Of a DNA stretch of 64,000 nt, positions 8,648 through 17,679 are shown piece after piece. A program made the translations under genes and the position numbers. Under the pieces are notes generated by a model, which ran no database searches, was not told the origin of the DNA, and saw only the letters and a list, made by a program, of their open reading frames with translations. The DNA comes from Sorghum bicolor (Eukaryota; Streptophyta; Magnoliopsida; Poales; Poaceae), in contig NC_012873.2 of assembly GCF_000003195.3 (NCBI RefSeq), positions 18,647,161-18,711,160 of the forward strand. The letters are read 5' to 3'. Within the stretch, counting starts at the first letter, position 1; each line of letters starts with the position of its first letter.

Positions 8648-10711
8648 TCATCCTTCGGGTGCATCAGATGGTCCCGGAGACGTGGACCTTGATTGCACCT
8701 CTTTCTCCCGCCATACTTGCTTGGTATTGATTTTTGGTTCAGCGGGTTCCTCTTCTTTCTTTTCGGCCCTTTTGGCCGACTTACCTCTCTTGTCCCTTCG
8801 GCGTCGGATGTGGCGAGGCTTAGTCGGAGGTTCTTTGTCCTTCACCTGCATGTTAGCTTTATAACCATTGAATGGACATTTTACCTTCCATCCTGGGAAT
8901 TGGAGGTGAATCTGGCCGGACCCCACATAGATGACTGCATTGACCGTGTTGAGGAATGGCCTTCCCAAGATGATCGAGACATCATTATTGGATCCCATAT
9001 CTAGAATGATGAAGTCGGCAGGGACGTAGTCGTCTTGGACCTTTACCAGTATGTCCCTTGCTAACCCCTCAGGGAACCTGATCGTCTGATCTGCCATCTG
9101 CAAACGAACAAATGTGGGGTGCAAAGGCCCCCCTAGCAAATTATCATAAGTTACCTTGGCCATGATGTTGACACCCGATCCAAGGTCGCAGAAGGCGTTG
9201 TGGAAGATTTGCGGTCCGATCTCACAGGTGATGGTCGGCAGGCCTGGGTCGTCCTTCTTGGTGATGAAGGGCGAATCCAGAAGATAGCTCCAGTTGGATT
9301 GTACCGGAGGCTTACCGAACCTCGTAGTAACTAGTTTAACTCCTTCAATTGGGTCCTCAGGTTTCCCTAGGATCTTACCTTGCTCGAAGGATGGGACAGC
9401 TGCTGCTAATTGAGCTAATTGTGTTTCTAGCATTTTGTTAAAGCTCAACTGATTTTTCATAGCAGAGTTAAAGCTATCCAACTTTTCACTTAAGTTTTCA
9501 AGGATCTTATCATTAGCCATCATTTTCTTGTTAATGCTATCATTGATTTTAGATTGGCCTAAGACAAGATCTCTAAGAGAAGGTTGGTTACCAAAAGAAT
9601 TATTGAAATTTTGATTGTAACCATTACCTTGATTACCTTGGTAGGAGGGGCGCGAGTTCCATTGCTGTTGTTGGGGCCGGTACCCATTGTTGTTGTTGTT
9701 GATGAAGCTCACTTCCTCCTTTGTTTCGGGACAATTGTTTCCCGAATGATCATCTCCTCCGCACACTTCGCACCATGAATCAGATTCAATGGCCCGTGCA
9801 GTGGCGTAAGGTTGAATGGTCTCTTGCTTGGAACTTTCTTCCATCTTCTTCATTAAGAGGTCCATCTTAGCAGAGAGCATGTCCACCTCATTCAAGGCAT
9901 GGACACCTCTTCTCTTGGGTTGGAGGCGTTCCTCATTCCATCCTTGGTTTATAACCATCTTTTCAATGAGGTCCTTGGCATCCTTGACATTGTGTTGCAA
10001 GAATGCTCCTCCAGCGGCAGCATCAAGGTGACTACGGGCCAAACCGGTCATGCCATGGTAGAAACCTTGGATTAGGAGCCACTCCTCTATCCCATGATGA
10101 GGACAGGCGCGAATGTACTCCTGCAGACGTTCCCATGCTTCGGGAATCGTCTCATCTGCTTGCTGTTGGAAGCTGGAAATCTTTCCACGAAGGGCGCTGG
10201 TCTTGCCCATCGGAAAGAACTTCTTGAGAAATGCATTGGCGCACCTCTCCCACGTGGTCACTTCACCCTTGTTGGCGTAGAACCATTGCTTCGCCTTCCC
10301 CAATAACGAGAATGGGAAGAGGCGAAGACGGATGGCGTCTGCGGCGACATTCTTGATGGTGAAGGTGCCGCACACCTCCAAGAAGTGTTGGAGATGGGCA
10401 TTGGCATCCTCGTGTGGCTTTCCACAGAAGGGATTAGCTTGCACCATATTGATAAGCGCAGGCTTCAACTCAAAAGTCGCATCCCCCAAGTTAAGCTGCG
10501 GACCCGTGGCGACATTGTCAGCCGTCGGCGCAGAGTACTCAGAGATGGTCTTCTGGGCCATAGCTTCTTTGATAACCAGTGCAGATACTCCTTCCTCTAA
10601 CGGATTCAGGTTCGAGATGAACCTTTGAGGTGGAACTTGACGACGTCTAGTTCTCCTCAACAGTTGCTCAGGATCTTCAACGAAGTTTGACGGCAATTGG
10701 AAACCGCTCAT
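8648..10711 (-). CDS. gag: A1 gag-protease, 687 aa
   Basis: This protein forms the nucleocapsid particle and carries a protease-like domain. The gag capsid domain spans residues ~95-255. A CCHC zinc knuckle (C-X2-C-X4-H-X4-C) lies at 314-327, followed by an Asn/Gln-rich stretch and a helical segment at ~390-436. A retroviral-type aspartic protease follows with D509 in CDLGSG and an ILGRPFL motif, then a Lys/Arg-rich tail. The active site reads D-L-G rather than D-T/S-G, so catalytic competence is uncertain. The start is the ATG at 10711, about 120 nt from the primer binding site. The frame is intact here and broken by one base in A2. No pol domains follow. Confidence 0.88.
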   Translation of the reverse strand: MSGFQLPSNFVEDPEQLLRRTRRRQVPPQRFISNLNPLEEGVSALVIKEAMAQKTISEYSAPTADNVATGPQLNLGDATFELKPALINMVQANPFCGKPHEDANAHLQHFLEVCGTFTIKNVAADAIRLRLFPFSLLGKAKQWFYANKGEVTTWERCANAFLKKFFPMGKTSALRGKISSFQQQADETIPEAWERLQEYIRACPHHGIEEWLLIQGFYHGMTGLARSHLDAAAGGAFLQHNVKDAKDLIEKMVINQGWNEERLQPKRRGVHALNEVDMLSAKMDLLMKKMEESSKQETIQPYATARAIESDSWCEVCGGDDHSGNNCPETKEEVSFINNNNNGYRPQQQQWNSRPSYQGNQGNGYNQNFNNSFGNQPSLRDLVLGQSKINDSINKKMMANDKILENLSEKLDSFNSAMKNQLSFNKMLETQLAQLAAAVPSFEQGKILGKPEDPIEGVKLVTTRFGKPPVQSNWSYLLDSPFITKKDDPGLPTITCEIGPQIFHNAFCDLGSGVNIMAKVTYDNLLGGPLHPTFVRLQMADQTIRFPEGLARDILVKVQDDYVPADFIILDMGSNNDVSIILGRPFLNTVNAVIYVGSGQIHLQFPGWKVKCPFNGYKANMQVKDKEPPTKPRHIRRRRDKRGKSAKRAEKKEEEPAEPKINTKQVWREKEVQSRSTSPGPSDAPEG

Positions 10712-10828
10712 ACACTGTCAGGCTTCACAATAAAGGAAGACAAGACAAGTGATGGGTTATCCCTATCACTACTTGATAACTAGCAAACTCTGGATTCTCT
10801 TTTTGTTAAAACTCTTAGACAGACGCTT

Positions 10829-10846
10829 TCCCCGGCAACGGCGCCA
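10829..10846 (-). other. A1 primer binding site (tRNA-Asp type)
   Basis: The minus strand reads TGGCGCCGTTGCCGGGGA, eight bases after the LTR end. This is the tRNA-Asp-complementary sequence typical of Athila-group plant elements and is the same as in G. Confidence 0.85.
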
Positions 10847-10886
10847 GAAATGCTTGTTGACACTTCTTAACGCAACCACCGGATAT

Positions 10887-10912
10887 CGGCGACGGCGCCA
10901 GAAGTGCCCTGG
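10887..10912 (-). other. Fossil LTR end and PBS-like site inside the A LTR
   Basis: Reading the minus strand, ...CTACCA ends at 10910. A nine-base spacer ending CACTTC and then TGGCGCCGTCGCCG (10900-10887) follow. This mirrors the layout of the real junctions (spacers ending CATTTC in A and CCTTC in G, then TGGCGCCG). It lies 55 bp inside the present LTR end. Confidence 0.7.
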
Positions 10913-11896
10913 TAGGGTAACTCTATTTACTATTGGAAAATTCCGCAAGCGCACAGAATGTACCGCTGTAGCACTTCACCAAGGAGTATTCCAAGGTATC
11001 GTAATTTATATTTTCCCAAGGGAAAGCGGCTAAGTGTGTTTAACAAAAAGGGGAATGAGATTCCTTGAGTTATCTAGTATCAACTAGTGAATAAGGGTGG
11101 TAAATAATGAATAGGAAGGGTAGTGGTGAATCCAAGGTCCTATGCTAAAGGTAAATGGTAGAGTTAGCTAGGTGGGAGGACAACGAGTGAGTAAAGGACT
11201 CCTATGTATCTAACTTGACTTCTGTGACTTACTTTAATAGATAATTGTCTTAACTACGCTAGAGCCTTACTAACTGTGTGCGAGGGATAGCCGAGCTGGT
11301 AAGACGCTTAGAAGGTTTTTCACCTAACCCCTTACCGAAAGCGACTATTGGGCTTATGGACGCCTTACCTTTTAAGAACTAGCCTGTACGTGAGGAGAAC
11401 CTAATGCCGCCCACGATCTGTCACCTACTAGGGAGTGCGCTCCTACTTTCCGTTCAAGCCAGCGGTAATCAAAGGTAATCTTAAGTATGAGCACCACGCT
11501 CACACTTAATCCTACAACGCTAACTAGTTGCAGCTAGCTAGAGCTCCTATACAAGATAGGACGATGATGCACACACAGGAGTGGTTACAGGTCACTAACT
11601 TCACTAAGACAACTATATTACTAAAGTAAATGCACAACAAGACTAAAAGACTTGCACTAAGTAAGAACTCAGTAAAGTAAAGTAAGAATAATATATTAAT
11701 AAAAGGAAAGTCTTACAAAAGTAGAAAGGTACAAGAGCTATACCAGACTCTCCAGAAGACGACTCCGGAGACCCCGAGCTTCGCTCGACTCGACTCTAAC
11801 TCCCACTCTAGACTAACTACTACTCTACTTGTATGCTTGGAACTTGTAATGCACTTGGCCTTGGAATTGCACACTTGAAATGAAGGATGGAGGCTG

Positions 11897-11906
11897 CCTT
11901 TTATAG
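11897..11906 (-). promoter_or_regulatory. TATA box of the shared A LTR
   Basis: The minus strand reads CTATAAAAGG. GC palindromes at 12088-12103 and 12191-12206 lie 180-310 bp upstream. Confidence 0.6.
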
Positions 11907-12087
11907 AGGGAGATGGAGTAGGGGTTACTCCATCGCCACGTCATCGATCCGCGTGACATCTTCTCTCCACCCTTGGATCAAACCGACCTCACAACCGCCA
12001 TTTGATCAACGGCAGGGGCAAATCAACATGTGGGACATGTGGGGAAGGTCGGTGGGAGGCCACCGACCCTGGAACCGCCTTTGATGT

Positions 12088-12206
12088 GGGGTCGGGCGAC
12101 CCCACTTCTGGGCCTCTGGGCCCACCAGCAGTGTCCACAGGGGTCCCTTATGTCGGTGGACTAGGTGGCACACCTGGGTCCCACCAAAGAGGGGTCGGGC
12201 GACCCC
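12088..12206. repeat. Two GC-rich dyads in the A LTR
   Basis: GGGGTCGGGCGACCCC occurs at 12088-12103 and 12191-12206, the same form as the dyad at 8398-8413 in the internal spacer. Confidence 0.88.
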
Positions 12207-12439
12207 CTCCCTGTGGGCCCAGGGTGTCACCTGTTGTCCCCTCGATCTCCTCTTGATGATTCTGATCTTGGCTTTGTCAAATAATGTCTTGAATTTGTTG
12301 TTCCTGCATAAACAAGCTAAGAGTACAAGTGGAACTAGTTATGGATAAAATATGTTCATGTCATGTCGTTTCCCCTTGCAACCGAGGCATGTTGACGGTG
12401 TTTTGTATGTGGATTTCTATGGTATATCCACCGTCAACA

Positions 12440-12454
12440 AGATCCCCCAAGCTT
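12440..12454 (-). other. Terminal polypurine tract of A2
   Basis: The minus strand reads AAGCTTGGGGGATCT directly against the LTR. This proves that the shared LTR is the 3' LTR of the unit to its right. The rest of the A2 3' end runs to the T2 insertion at 12540. Confidence 0.85.
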
Positions 12455-12535
12455 AACCTTTGCTCGTCCCGAGCAAACAATCAAACTTAGCCTCGGTGGA
12501 TCAGGTATTGTTACTATGTTCACATTTCAAGAGTA

Positions 12536-12540
12536 CCATG
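12536..12540. repeat. Target site duplication CCATG (left of T2)
   Basis: CCATG directly precedes the T2 3' LTR and pairs with 24520-24524. Confidence 0.93.
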
Positions 12541-13002
12541 TGTCGACGAAAGCTAGTCGGCAGTCTACCTTGGGGTATACCCACGGTAGTAGTTTATCGG
12601 TAGACGGTGCGCAAACTACGAACTCGATGGTGACGCAAGACACGGACAAGCTTTTTATCCAGGTTCGGCCGCCGAGTTGGCGTAATACCTACGTCCTGCG
12701 TCTGGTTGTATTGATTTGTGTTGAGAGAATATGATGTGTCCTAGGGGGGTCCCTTGCCCCTCCTTATATAGTCTGGAGGGCAGGGTTACAGATCTGGAAA
12801 CTAATCCTAGTCGGTTACAATTGCCATGGATAATTCGATATCAATTCCTATTCTAACCGACCAGAATCCTGCTTGATCTCCACATCTTGTTTCCTTGCGC
12901 GGAACTCCAGGTTGTCGGATCAAGCTTTGGACTCGTCTCGTAATGGGCCAAGCCTCCTGGCCCAAGTCCAGCCGTAAGGGTATAGGGGTTTATACCCCCA
13001 CA
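12541..13002 (-). repeat. T2 3' LTR (462 bp)
   Basis: TG...CA bounded, identical by eye to 24058-24519 and 4435-4896. The minus-strand TATATAA box is at 12764-12770. Confidence 0.96.
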
Positions 13003-13018
13003 GCTAGTCCCCGAGCAC
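13003..13018 (-). other. T2 polypurine tract region
   Basis: The minus strand reads GTGCTCGGGGACTAGC against the LTR. Variants of AGTCCCCGAGC recur on the plus strand around 13308, 13421, 13571 and further, so the tract motif has been multiplied through the 3' region. Confidence 0.6.
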
Positions 13019-14060
13019 CATGTATTATGGCGTAACACGCCGTCTTGAGCTTCTTCGATCAGTGAGGCTTGACGTCTTCAGGAAAGTTGCCCGAACAGTT
13101 GCAACGGTATTTTGACCAACTCAAAAGACAATTGATCAACATTGACATCGAAGAAGCAGGTTCAAAGAAGCAGGTTGTTCGAAGAATGCATGGTGCTCTA
13201 AATTAAAAAAGATTTCTTTCCTGGTGAAGTGTGCCCACTTTACTTTTTTGAAAGATATGAACATAAAAAAAGCAAGCAAATTCACCGCAAGGTGAAGTGT
13301 GCCCACTTAGTCCCCGAGCCTGGTAGTAGGTGACGCAGGCACGTGGTGCCAGGGTCAAAACAAAAGTCCTCAAAGAAATTCTGTAACTGAGATGCATCGC
13401 CAGATGCATCGTACCGATGTAGTCCCCGAGCTTGCTGGAAGGCGAAGTATGAGCCTTGTAGCAAGGTCTAAAAAGTGGAATTTACCAGTCTGACTGCAAT
13501 TGAATAGATTAATCGACCAGTCACCAAGCACCAAGTGCTTTTTAGAATTCTGTGTCGCTGTACTGTACGATCAGTCCCCGAGCATCGAGTGCTCGGTGGT
13601 CGGTGCAGTTCTTTAAAGCATCTAGCTGATAGACTGAGCGACCAGTCCCCGGGCGTCGAGTGCTCGGTGGTCGGTGCAGTCCTTTAAAGCTTCCAGCTGA
13701 TAGACTGGACGACCAGTCCCCAAGCGTCGAGTGCTCGGTGGTCGGCGCAGTCCTTGAAGTTCCGAGCTGATAGACTGGGCGACCAGTCCCCGAGCGTCGA
13801 ATGCCCGATGGTCGGTGCAGTCCCCGAATTGTTGACTTTCTGGCGTATGTGTCTTCTTGTTTTTTGAAAAGATCTTCCCAGTTAAAGTTGACGTGACGAG
13901 GCCTCCTGACGGGGTGTCAGACGGATGCATGAAAAGTTGCGCCTGGCAACTGTGCAGCCGCCTTTGCATGGTTTGAGAAAAGGAAACCATCAATTGGTAC
14001 AAAAAATCCACCGCATTAATTGTCTATAATCATTGTAAACCGAAACGCCGCGTCCGCCGC
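13019..14060. other. T2 3' noncoding region with repeated CCCCGAGC motifs
   Basis: No reading frame is supported. The left half has dispersed AGTCCCCGAGC motifs. The right half holds the 70-71-bp tandem array at 13569-13830. Expanding tandem repeats near the 3' LTR are well known in plant Ty3/Gypsy elements. Confidence 0.75.
13569..13830. repeat. Tandem repeat, 70-71-bp period, about 3.7 copies
   Basis: Units start at 13569, 13640, 13711 and 13781. Each contains GACCAGTCCCC followed by a GAGTGCTCGGTGGTCGG block and, except the last, AGCTGATAGACTG. A further decayed start occurs at 13514. The copies differ by several substitutions each. Confidence 0.9.
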
Positions 14061-14068
14061 ATGGCCCG

Positions 14069-14096
14069 CCCACTTCCCGAGAATTCGGGAAGTGGG
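14069..14096. repeat. Palindrome upstream of the antisense gene
   Basis: Perfect 12-bp arms CCCACTTCCCGA and TCGGGAAGTGGG are separated by GAAT. The dyad ends 18 bp before a TATAAG box at 14115-14120. Confidence 0.85.
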
Positions 14097-14114
14097 AGGG
14101 GTGGAGTTGCGGGT

Positions 14115-14120
14115 TATAAG
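14115..14120 (+). promoter_or_regulatory. TATA box of the T2 antisense gene
   Basis: GGTTATAAGAG lies 118 bp upstream of the ATG at 14233, on the strand opposite gag-pol. It is a reasonable distance for a short 5' leader. Confidence 0.6.
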
Positions 14121-14232
14121 AGCCTGATAGTTCCGCCTGTACTGCTTACCCTGCCATTGCTTTCAAACCTTCCGCTCTCATCTCCCCCAATCGCCTGCGT
14201 CTTCCTAACTCAAGCCCACATTTGCACCTCTA

Positions 14233-17200
14233 ATGGCGAAGAGCGACTCCAGGAAGAGGGCCGAACTGATGGCCAAGGAGTGGAAGAAGTCTCGCAGCAC
14301 CACGAAATCTCTTGGTGACCTCGTCGATATGGGGCTCCTGCACGGCCCGGAGCTCGGCGGCTGGAGGGCACCGGAGGGGGAGAGCTACCCCGACCCTCGC
14401 GCCGGTGAGATCGTCGTATTTGAAGATTTCATTAAGAGGGGCTTTGGTGTTCCTGTTCATCCTTTTCTTCAAGGTCTTCTTTTGTACTATGAGATCGGGA
14501 TTTGCAATCTGCACCCGAACTCAATTCTCCTCATTTCCACTTTTATCCACCTGTGCGAAGCCTATGTTGGCATAGAGCCGCACTTCGATCTTTTTCGGTA
14601 TCTTTTCTGCTTGAGGAAGAAGGGAGCAGTTGGAGGCTCCAAGGTTGCAGGTGGAGTATACCTCAACCTTCGTGATGGAATGAAGAATCGCTACCTGCAG
14701 TGTCCATGGAACACTTCCTTGACTGAATGGTACAGGAAGTGGTTCTACATCAGGGAGGAACCGGGCAGCTCCACATTCTGCGACGTGGGATACATTCCTG
14801 AGAAGAGGATGAGCTGGACCGACCGCCCGGAGTTCGACGGTCCAGTGGCGGATCTCATGAAGCTGATCGACTGGTCGCGCCTGGACGGGCTTGGCGTGGT
14901 CGGCAACTTCATTTGTCGTCGGGTGATGCCCTGCCAGAAAAGGGTGCACTCGGCGTACGAGTATGCCGGAAGCGTGGACCCGACCAGGATGCGGCCAGAG
15001 ATCTTGGAGAAAGCGGAGGTACAACAGCTGTTGAACGAGCTGTTTAACTTCGCGGACGGAGGCTTCATCCGTGGCAGTGATCGGGTGCAAGCCTTCAAGT
15101 TAGGACGACCAGCACCAAAGGTATGTAGCAGATTATTTTGTTTTAGCATTCGTATATCGTCGGCAGCTGACTCCTCTCTGTTGCTTTTGCAGATCGGCGA
15201 TGTCGACCGGTGCACAGTGTATGTATCACTGGCACCGGGGATGGAAAATCCTGCGGGAGAAGACCCGCCAGAGGAGGACGCTGCTCGGTGTACTCATTAC
15301 ACCAGCAGTGAAGAGGACCAAGCCCGCCCCGTCCCGACCTCCGAGGAGAGGGTAGCGGGGAAGAGGCCATTGCCGGCAGATCCTTTGCCGACACCGGAGC
15401 TGCCGGCAGATCTACCGGCGGAGAGCAGCCAAGCACCGAAGCGTCGTCGGCTCGTGCGGATCGTTGACGACGACGACGACGACGAGGAGGCTGCGCCGTC
15501 GTTGGTCCGACGGCCCCGGGGTCGCCCAGATAATGCGCCGGCCGCTACTGATCGAGTGGCCAGCGACGCCCCTGCACCGCAAGTTGTCGAGACGGGGGCG
15601 CAGGTGCCGACCGGCCGGGCGAGGAGGAGGTTCACCGCCACCCACCGTCGATCAGACCTGTAAGTGTTCGACTTACGTATTTTGGACTCCTCTTTGATTT
15701 TTTTTTGAAATTACACTTTTGTTCCTGTAGTGCGGCGTCGGATGTCGACCCCGGCCAGGCTGCCAGCCAAGGGACGGGCGAGCAAGTCCATGCTGCTGAG
15801 GATACGGCCCCCCAGACCACAGAGCAGCCAACAGCTGCTGTCGCGCCTGGGAGCACCGAGGGGCTCCCGTCCGCGGCACCGACTACGACAGGCAGCCCGA
15901 CCAGGGCTGGAGAGGCTCCCCCAACTGGCTTCTCAGAGGAGGGAAGATCTCCGACCGCTCCTCCTGCCGGGGGGAGTGAAGTCCCCACGCCGCCCCGAGC
16001 AGGAGCCTCTTCGGCTGCGGGCTCCCCAGGTCTGGTCCGAGGACCAGTAATACCTGGGACCACCACCGGGGGTGACGCAGCACAGGAGGAGGAAACCCGG
16101 GCGGCCTCCGATGATGAGGTGGAAGAGATTGAGGGTCGTCCCCGTGATGGCCGCCAACACGTGTATGTGTGGCGCCAACGCGGGGATCACTTTATCGGGC
16201 ATGAGGAGCTCGCCGAGACCGAAGAGGCCGCCAGGGTGGAGCGCGTGGCCAAACGCCTCGTCGACGAAGTCAAGGTAAGCGACTTTTTGTACTGCTGTAC
16301 ATTCTATGCCGTGTTTTGCATGGTCGTTATATACTCGCTTGTAGGGCGCAATGAAAACGGCAAAGTACCGGAAACGGTGCTTTGACCAGATAGAAGGCAT
16401 CATGGCCGAGAACAAGGCCCTTGCCGCGGAGGTAGACCGGCTGCGTTCGGAGGTCGGGGAGAAGGTGGCCGAGATGAGTGCCCAGGAGGAGCGTCGTCTC
16501 GACCTCACTCGTCGCTTGGCCGACCAGTACCGGCAGCGAGAAGGTTAGTCACACGCTCCGAGCAGCTTTGCGTACTTGTGTAGTTTGCTTTACTGACCAG
16601 TTTATGGTTCACACAGACTTGGAGGAGGAGGTGGCGCGCCTCCGACAAGAGAAGGAGCAGCTCAGCCAACAGCTCGCCGGTGCGCTGGAGTCCGGGCGGC
16701 GAGCAGGAGAGGAATTGGGCCGAAAGGACCGGGAATTATCTGGTAATGGGTGCCGCCTTGTCAGCTGCTGCTTGTCGCCCCTTTGTTTGTTTAGTATGCC
16801 GAAAATAACGCCGTGTTTCGTTTGCAGTGCTCAAGGTGAACGCCAAGAAGCACCTGGATGATCTGATCAAGGACCGGGACTCCTGGAAGGTCAACTGTTG
16901 CAGGATCTGGAAGGGAGTGTCCCCGGTCCTAGACCTGATCAGTCCCGAGCTCCCGGAGAGCCAGCCCCGCGCGCCGCAGTTGACCCCGGTCGAGAAGGCG
17001 CAACGGGCGTGGGACTGGCTCCAGCAGTTTGTGAAGGACGCTAGGGAGTTTGCCGGTGCGCACGTCCTCAGCATGGTGCGCGCCCACTACCCCCTGGTCG
17101 ACTTGAGCAGGCTGGAGAAGGGGTACCCGAAGGAAGTCGGCCCTCAGGAAGCGGACGAACTTCGAGGTAGTCTGCTGGACTTGTCGTCGACGGTGATCGG

Positions 17201-17402
17201 CGACATCAATCTGTGCGGAACGGCCACTCCTCCAGACCAGCCGAGTTCAGATAGGTCGGCCAGGGAGTTGTCGGGCGCGTTCGTTGCGGGAGATGGGCGG
17301 TCGACGCCTGCGGTCTCGACCAGCCAGGCGCCGGTGGCCCCGACCCCTTCGTCCGGGCAGCAGGGCCAGGCGGGTGATCAGCCCGAGCAGCTAGGCCAAT
17401 AA
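14233..17402 (+). CDS. T2 antisense gene, six exons, 932-aa protein (Transposase_28 / 'putative gypsy type transposon' family)
   Basis: Antisense genes between pol and the 3' LTR are characteristic of Tat elements; their role is unknown. Exons are 14233-15120, 15193-15659, 15731-16274, 16345-16543, 16617-16742 and 16828-17402. All five introns are 70-85 bp and GT-AG. The joined length of 2799 nt is a multiple of three with no internal stop. Exon 1 (296 codons) carries the family domain, including FGVPVHPFLQGLL and a conserved RYLQCPW region. Exons 2-3 encode a Pro/Ala/Glu-rich linker with an acidic Asp run. Exons 4-5 form a predicted coiled coil (Leu/Glu/Arg heptads). Exon 6 is a mixed helical C terminus. 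The small introns, intact frame and own TATA suggest a functional transcript. It is convergent with pol, with 277 bp between the stop codons. Confidence 0.85.
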
Positions 17403-17679
17403 AGTAGTCTATAGGAATAGACTAGTGTCTGCCCGTCAGGGTATTTATTGTAAACTTTGTGTGTAAAGTTTGTAATAAAGTTTGTTTTTTTTCATGACTG
17501 TTGTTTTGAGCGCTGTAAGAATATCTGAGTGACGTGTCACCGTATTCGTCTCGGTAGTCGCTAGGAGCATCCATTGCAGGAGTTTTGCCGAGTGCTGTGT
17601 GCGACAAGGTATAGGCAAAAAATAGAGAATTTCAATATCAAAAATTATAAGATACTTACAGAGGAAAGTTATCAAAACT
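17403..17679. other. Convergent gap between the antisense gene and pol
   Basis: AT-rich 277 bp with no reading frame. It must hold the 3' end of the antisense transcript; several AATAAA-like strings occur (for example near 17474), but none can be singled out. Confidence 0.5.

Larger units (their letters stand above)
4897..12439 (-). mobile_element. A1: Athila-like non-autonomous element (array unit 1)
   Basis: This minus-strand unit reads, right to left: LTR 10855-12439, PBS, gag-protease, a spacer with GC palindromes and a TATA box, an Athila ORF1-type gene, an internal polypurine motif and a ~1.3-kb noncoding 3' region that T1 interrupts. It has no reverse transcriptase, RNase H or integrase, so it must be mobilised in trans, presumably by a full Athila relative such as B. 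Its own 3' LTR lies left of the window. The LTR at its right is shared with A2. Confidence 0.92.
10855..12439 (-). repeat. Shared LTR between A1 and A2 (1585 bp)
   Basis: The termini are TGTTGA and TCAACA. On its left are spacer and PBS, so it is the 5' LTR of A1. On its right is a polypurine tract, so it is also the 3' LTR of A2. I count four substitutions against the outer LTR 30475-32059 (0.25%). It contains a TATA box at 11897-11906, two GC palindromes and a fossil LTR-end/PBS junction at 10887-10910. An inverted repeat GGTCGGTGG/CCACCGACC lies around 12048-12067. Confidence 0.93.

Noticed and set aside
11284..11460. tRNA-like stretch in the A LTR (TAGCCGAGCTGG resembles an A box; CGTTCAAGCC downstream resembles a B box)
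   Set aside because: The two boxes are about 165 bp apart and no cloverleaf can be drawn, so it is not a tRNA gene.
13569..13830. Regularly spaced repeats as a CRISPR array
   Set aside because: The whole 70-71-bp unit repeats, with no unique spacers, inside a plant retrotransposon.
14233..17402. The six-exon gene as a host gene
   Set aside because: It lies inside the LTR-bounded T2 with target duplication and belongs to the antisense gene family of Tat elements; D has a homologue in the same slot.
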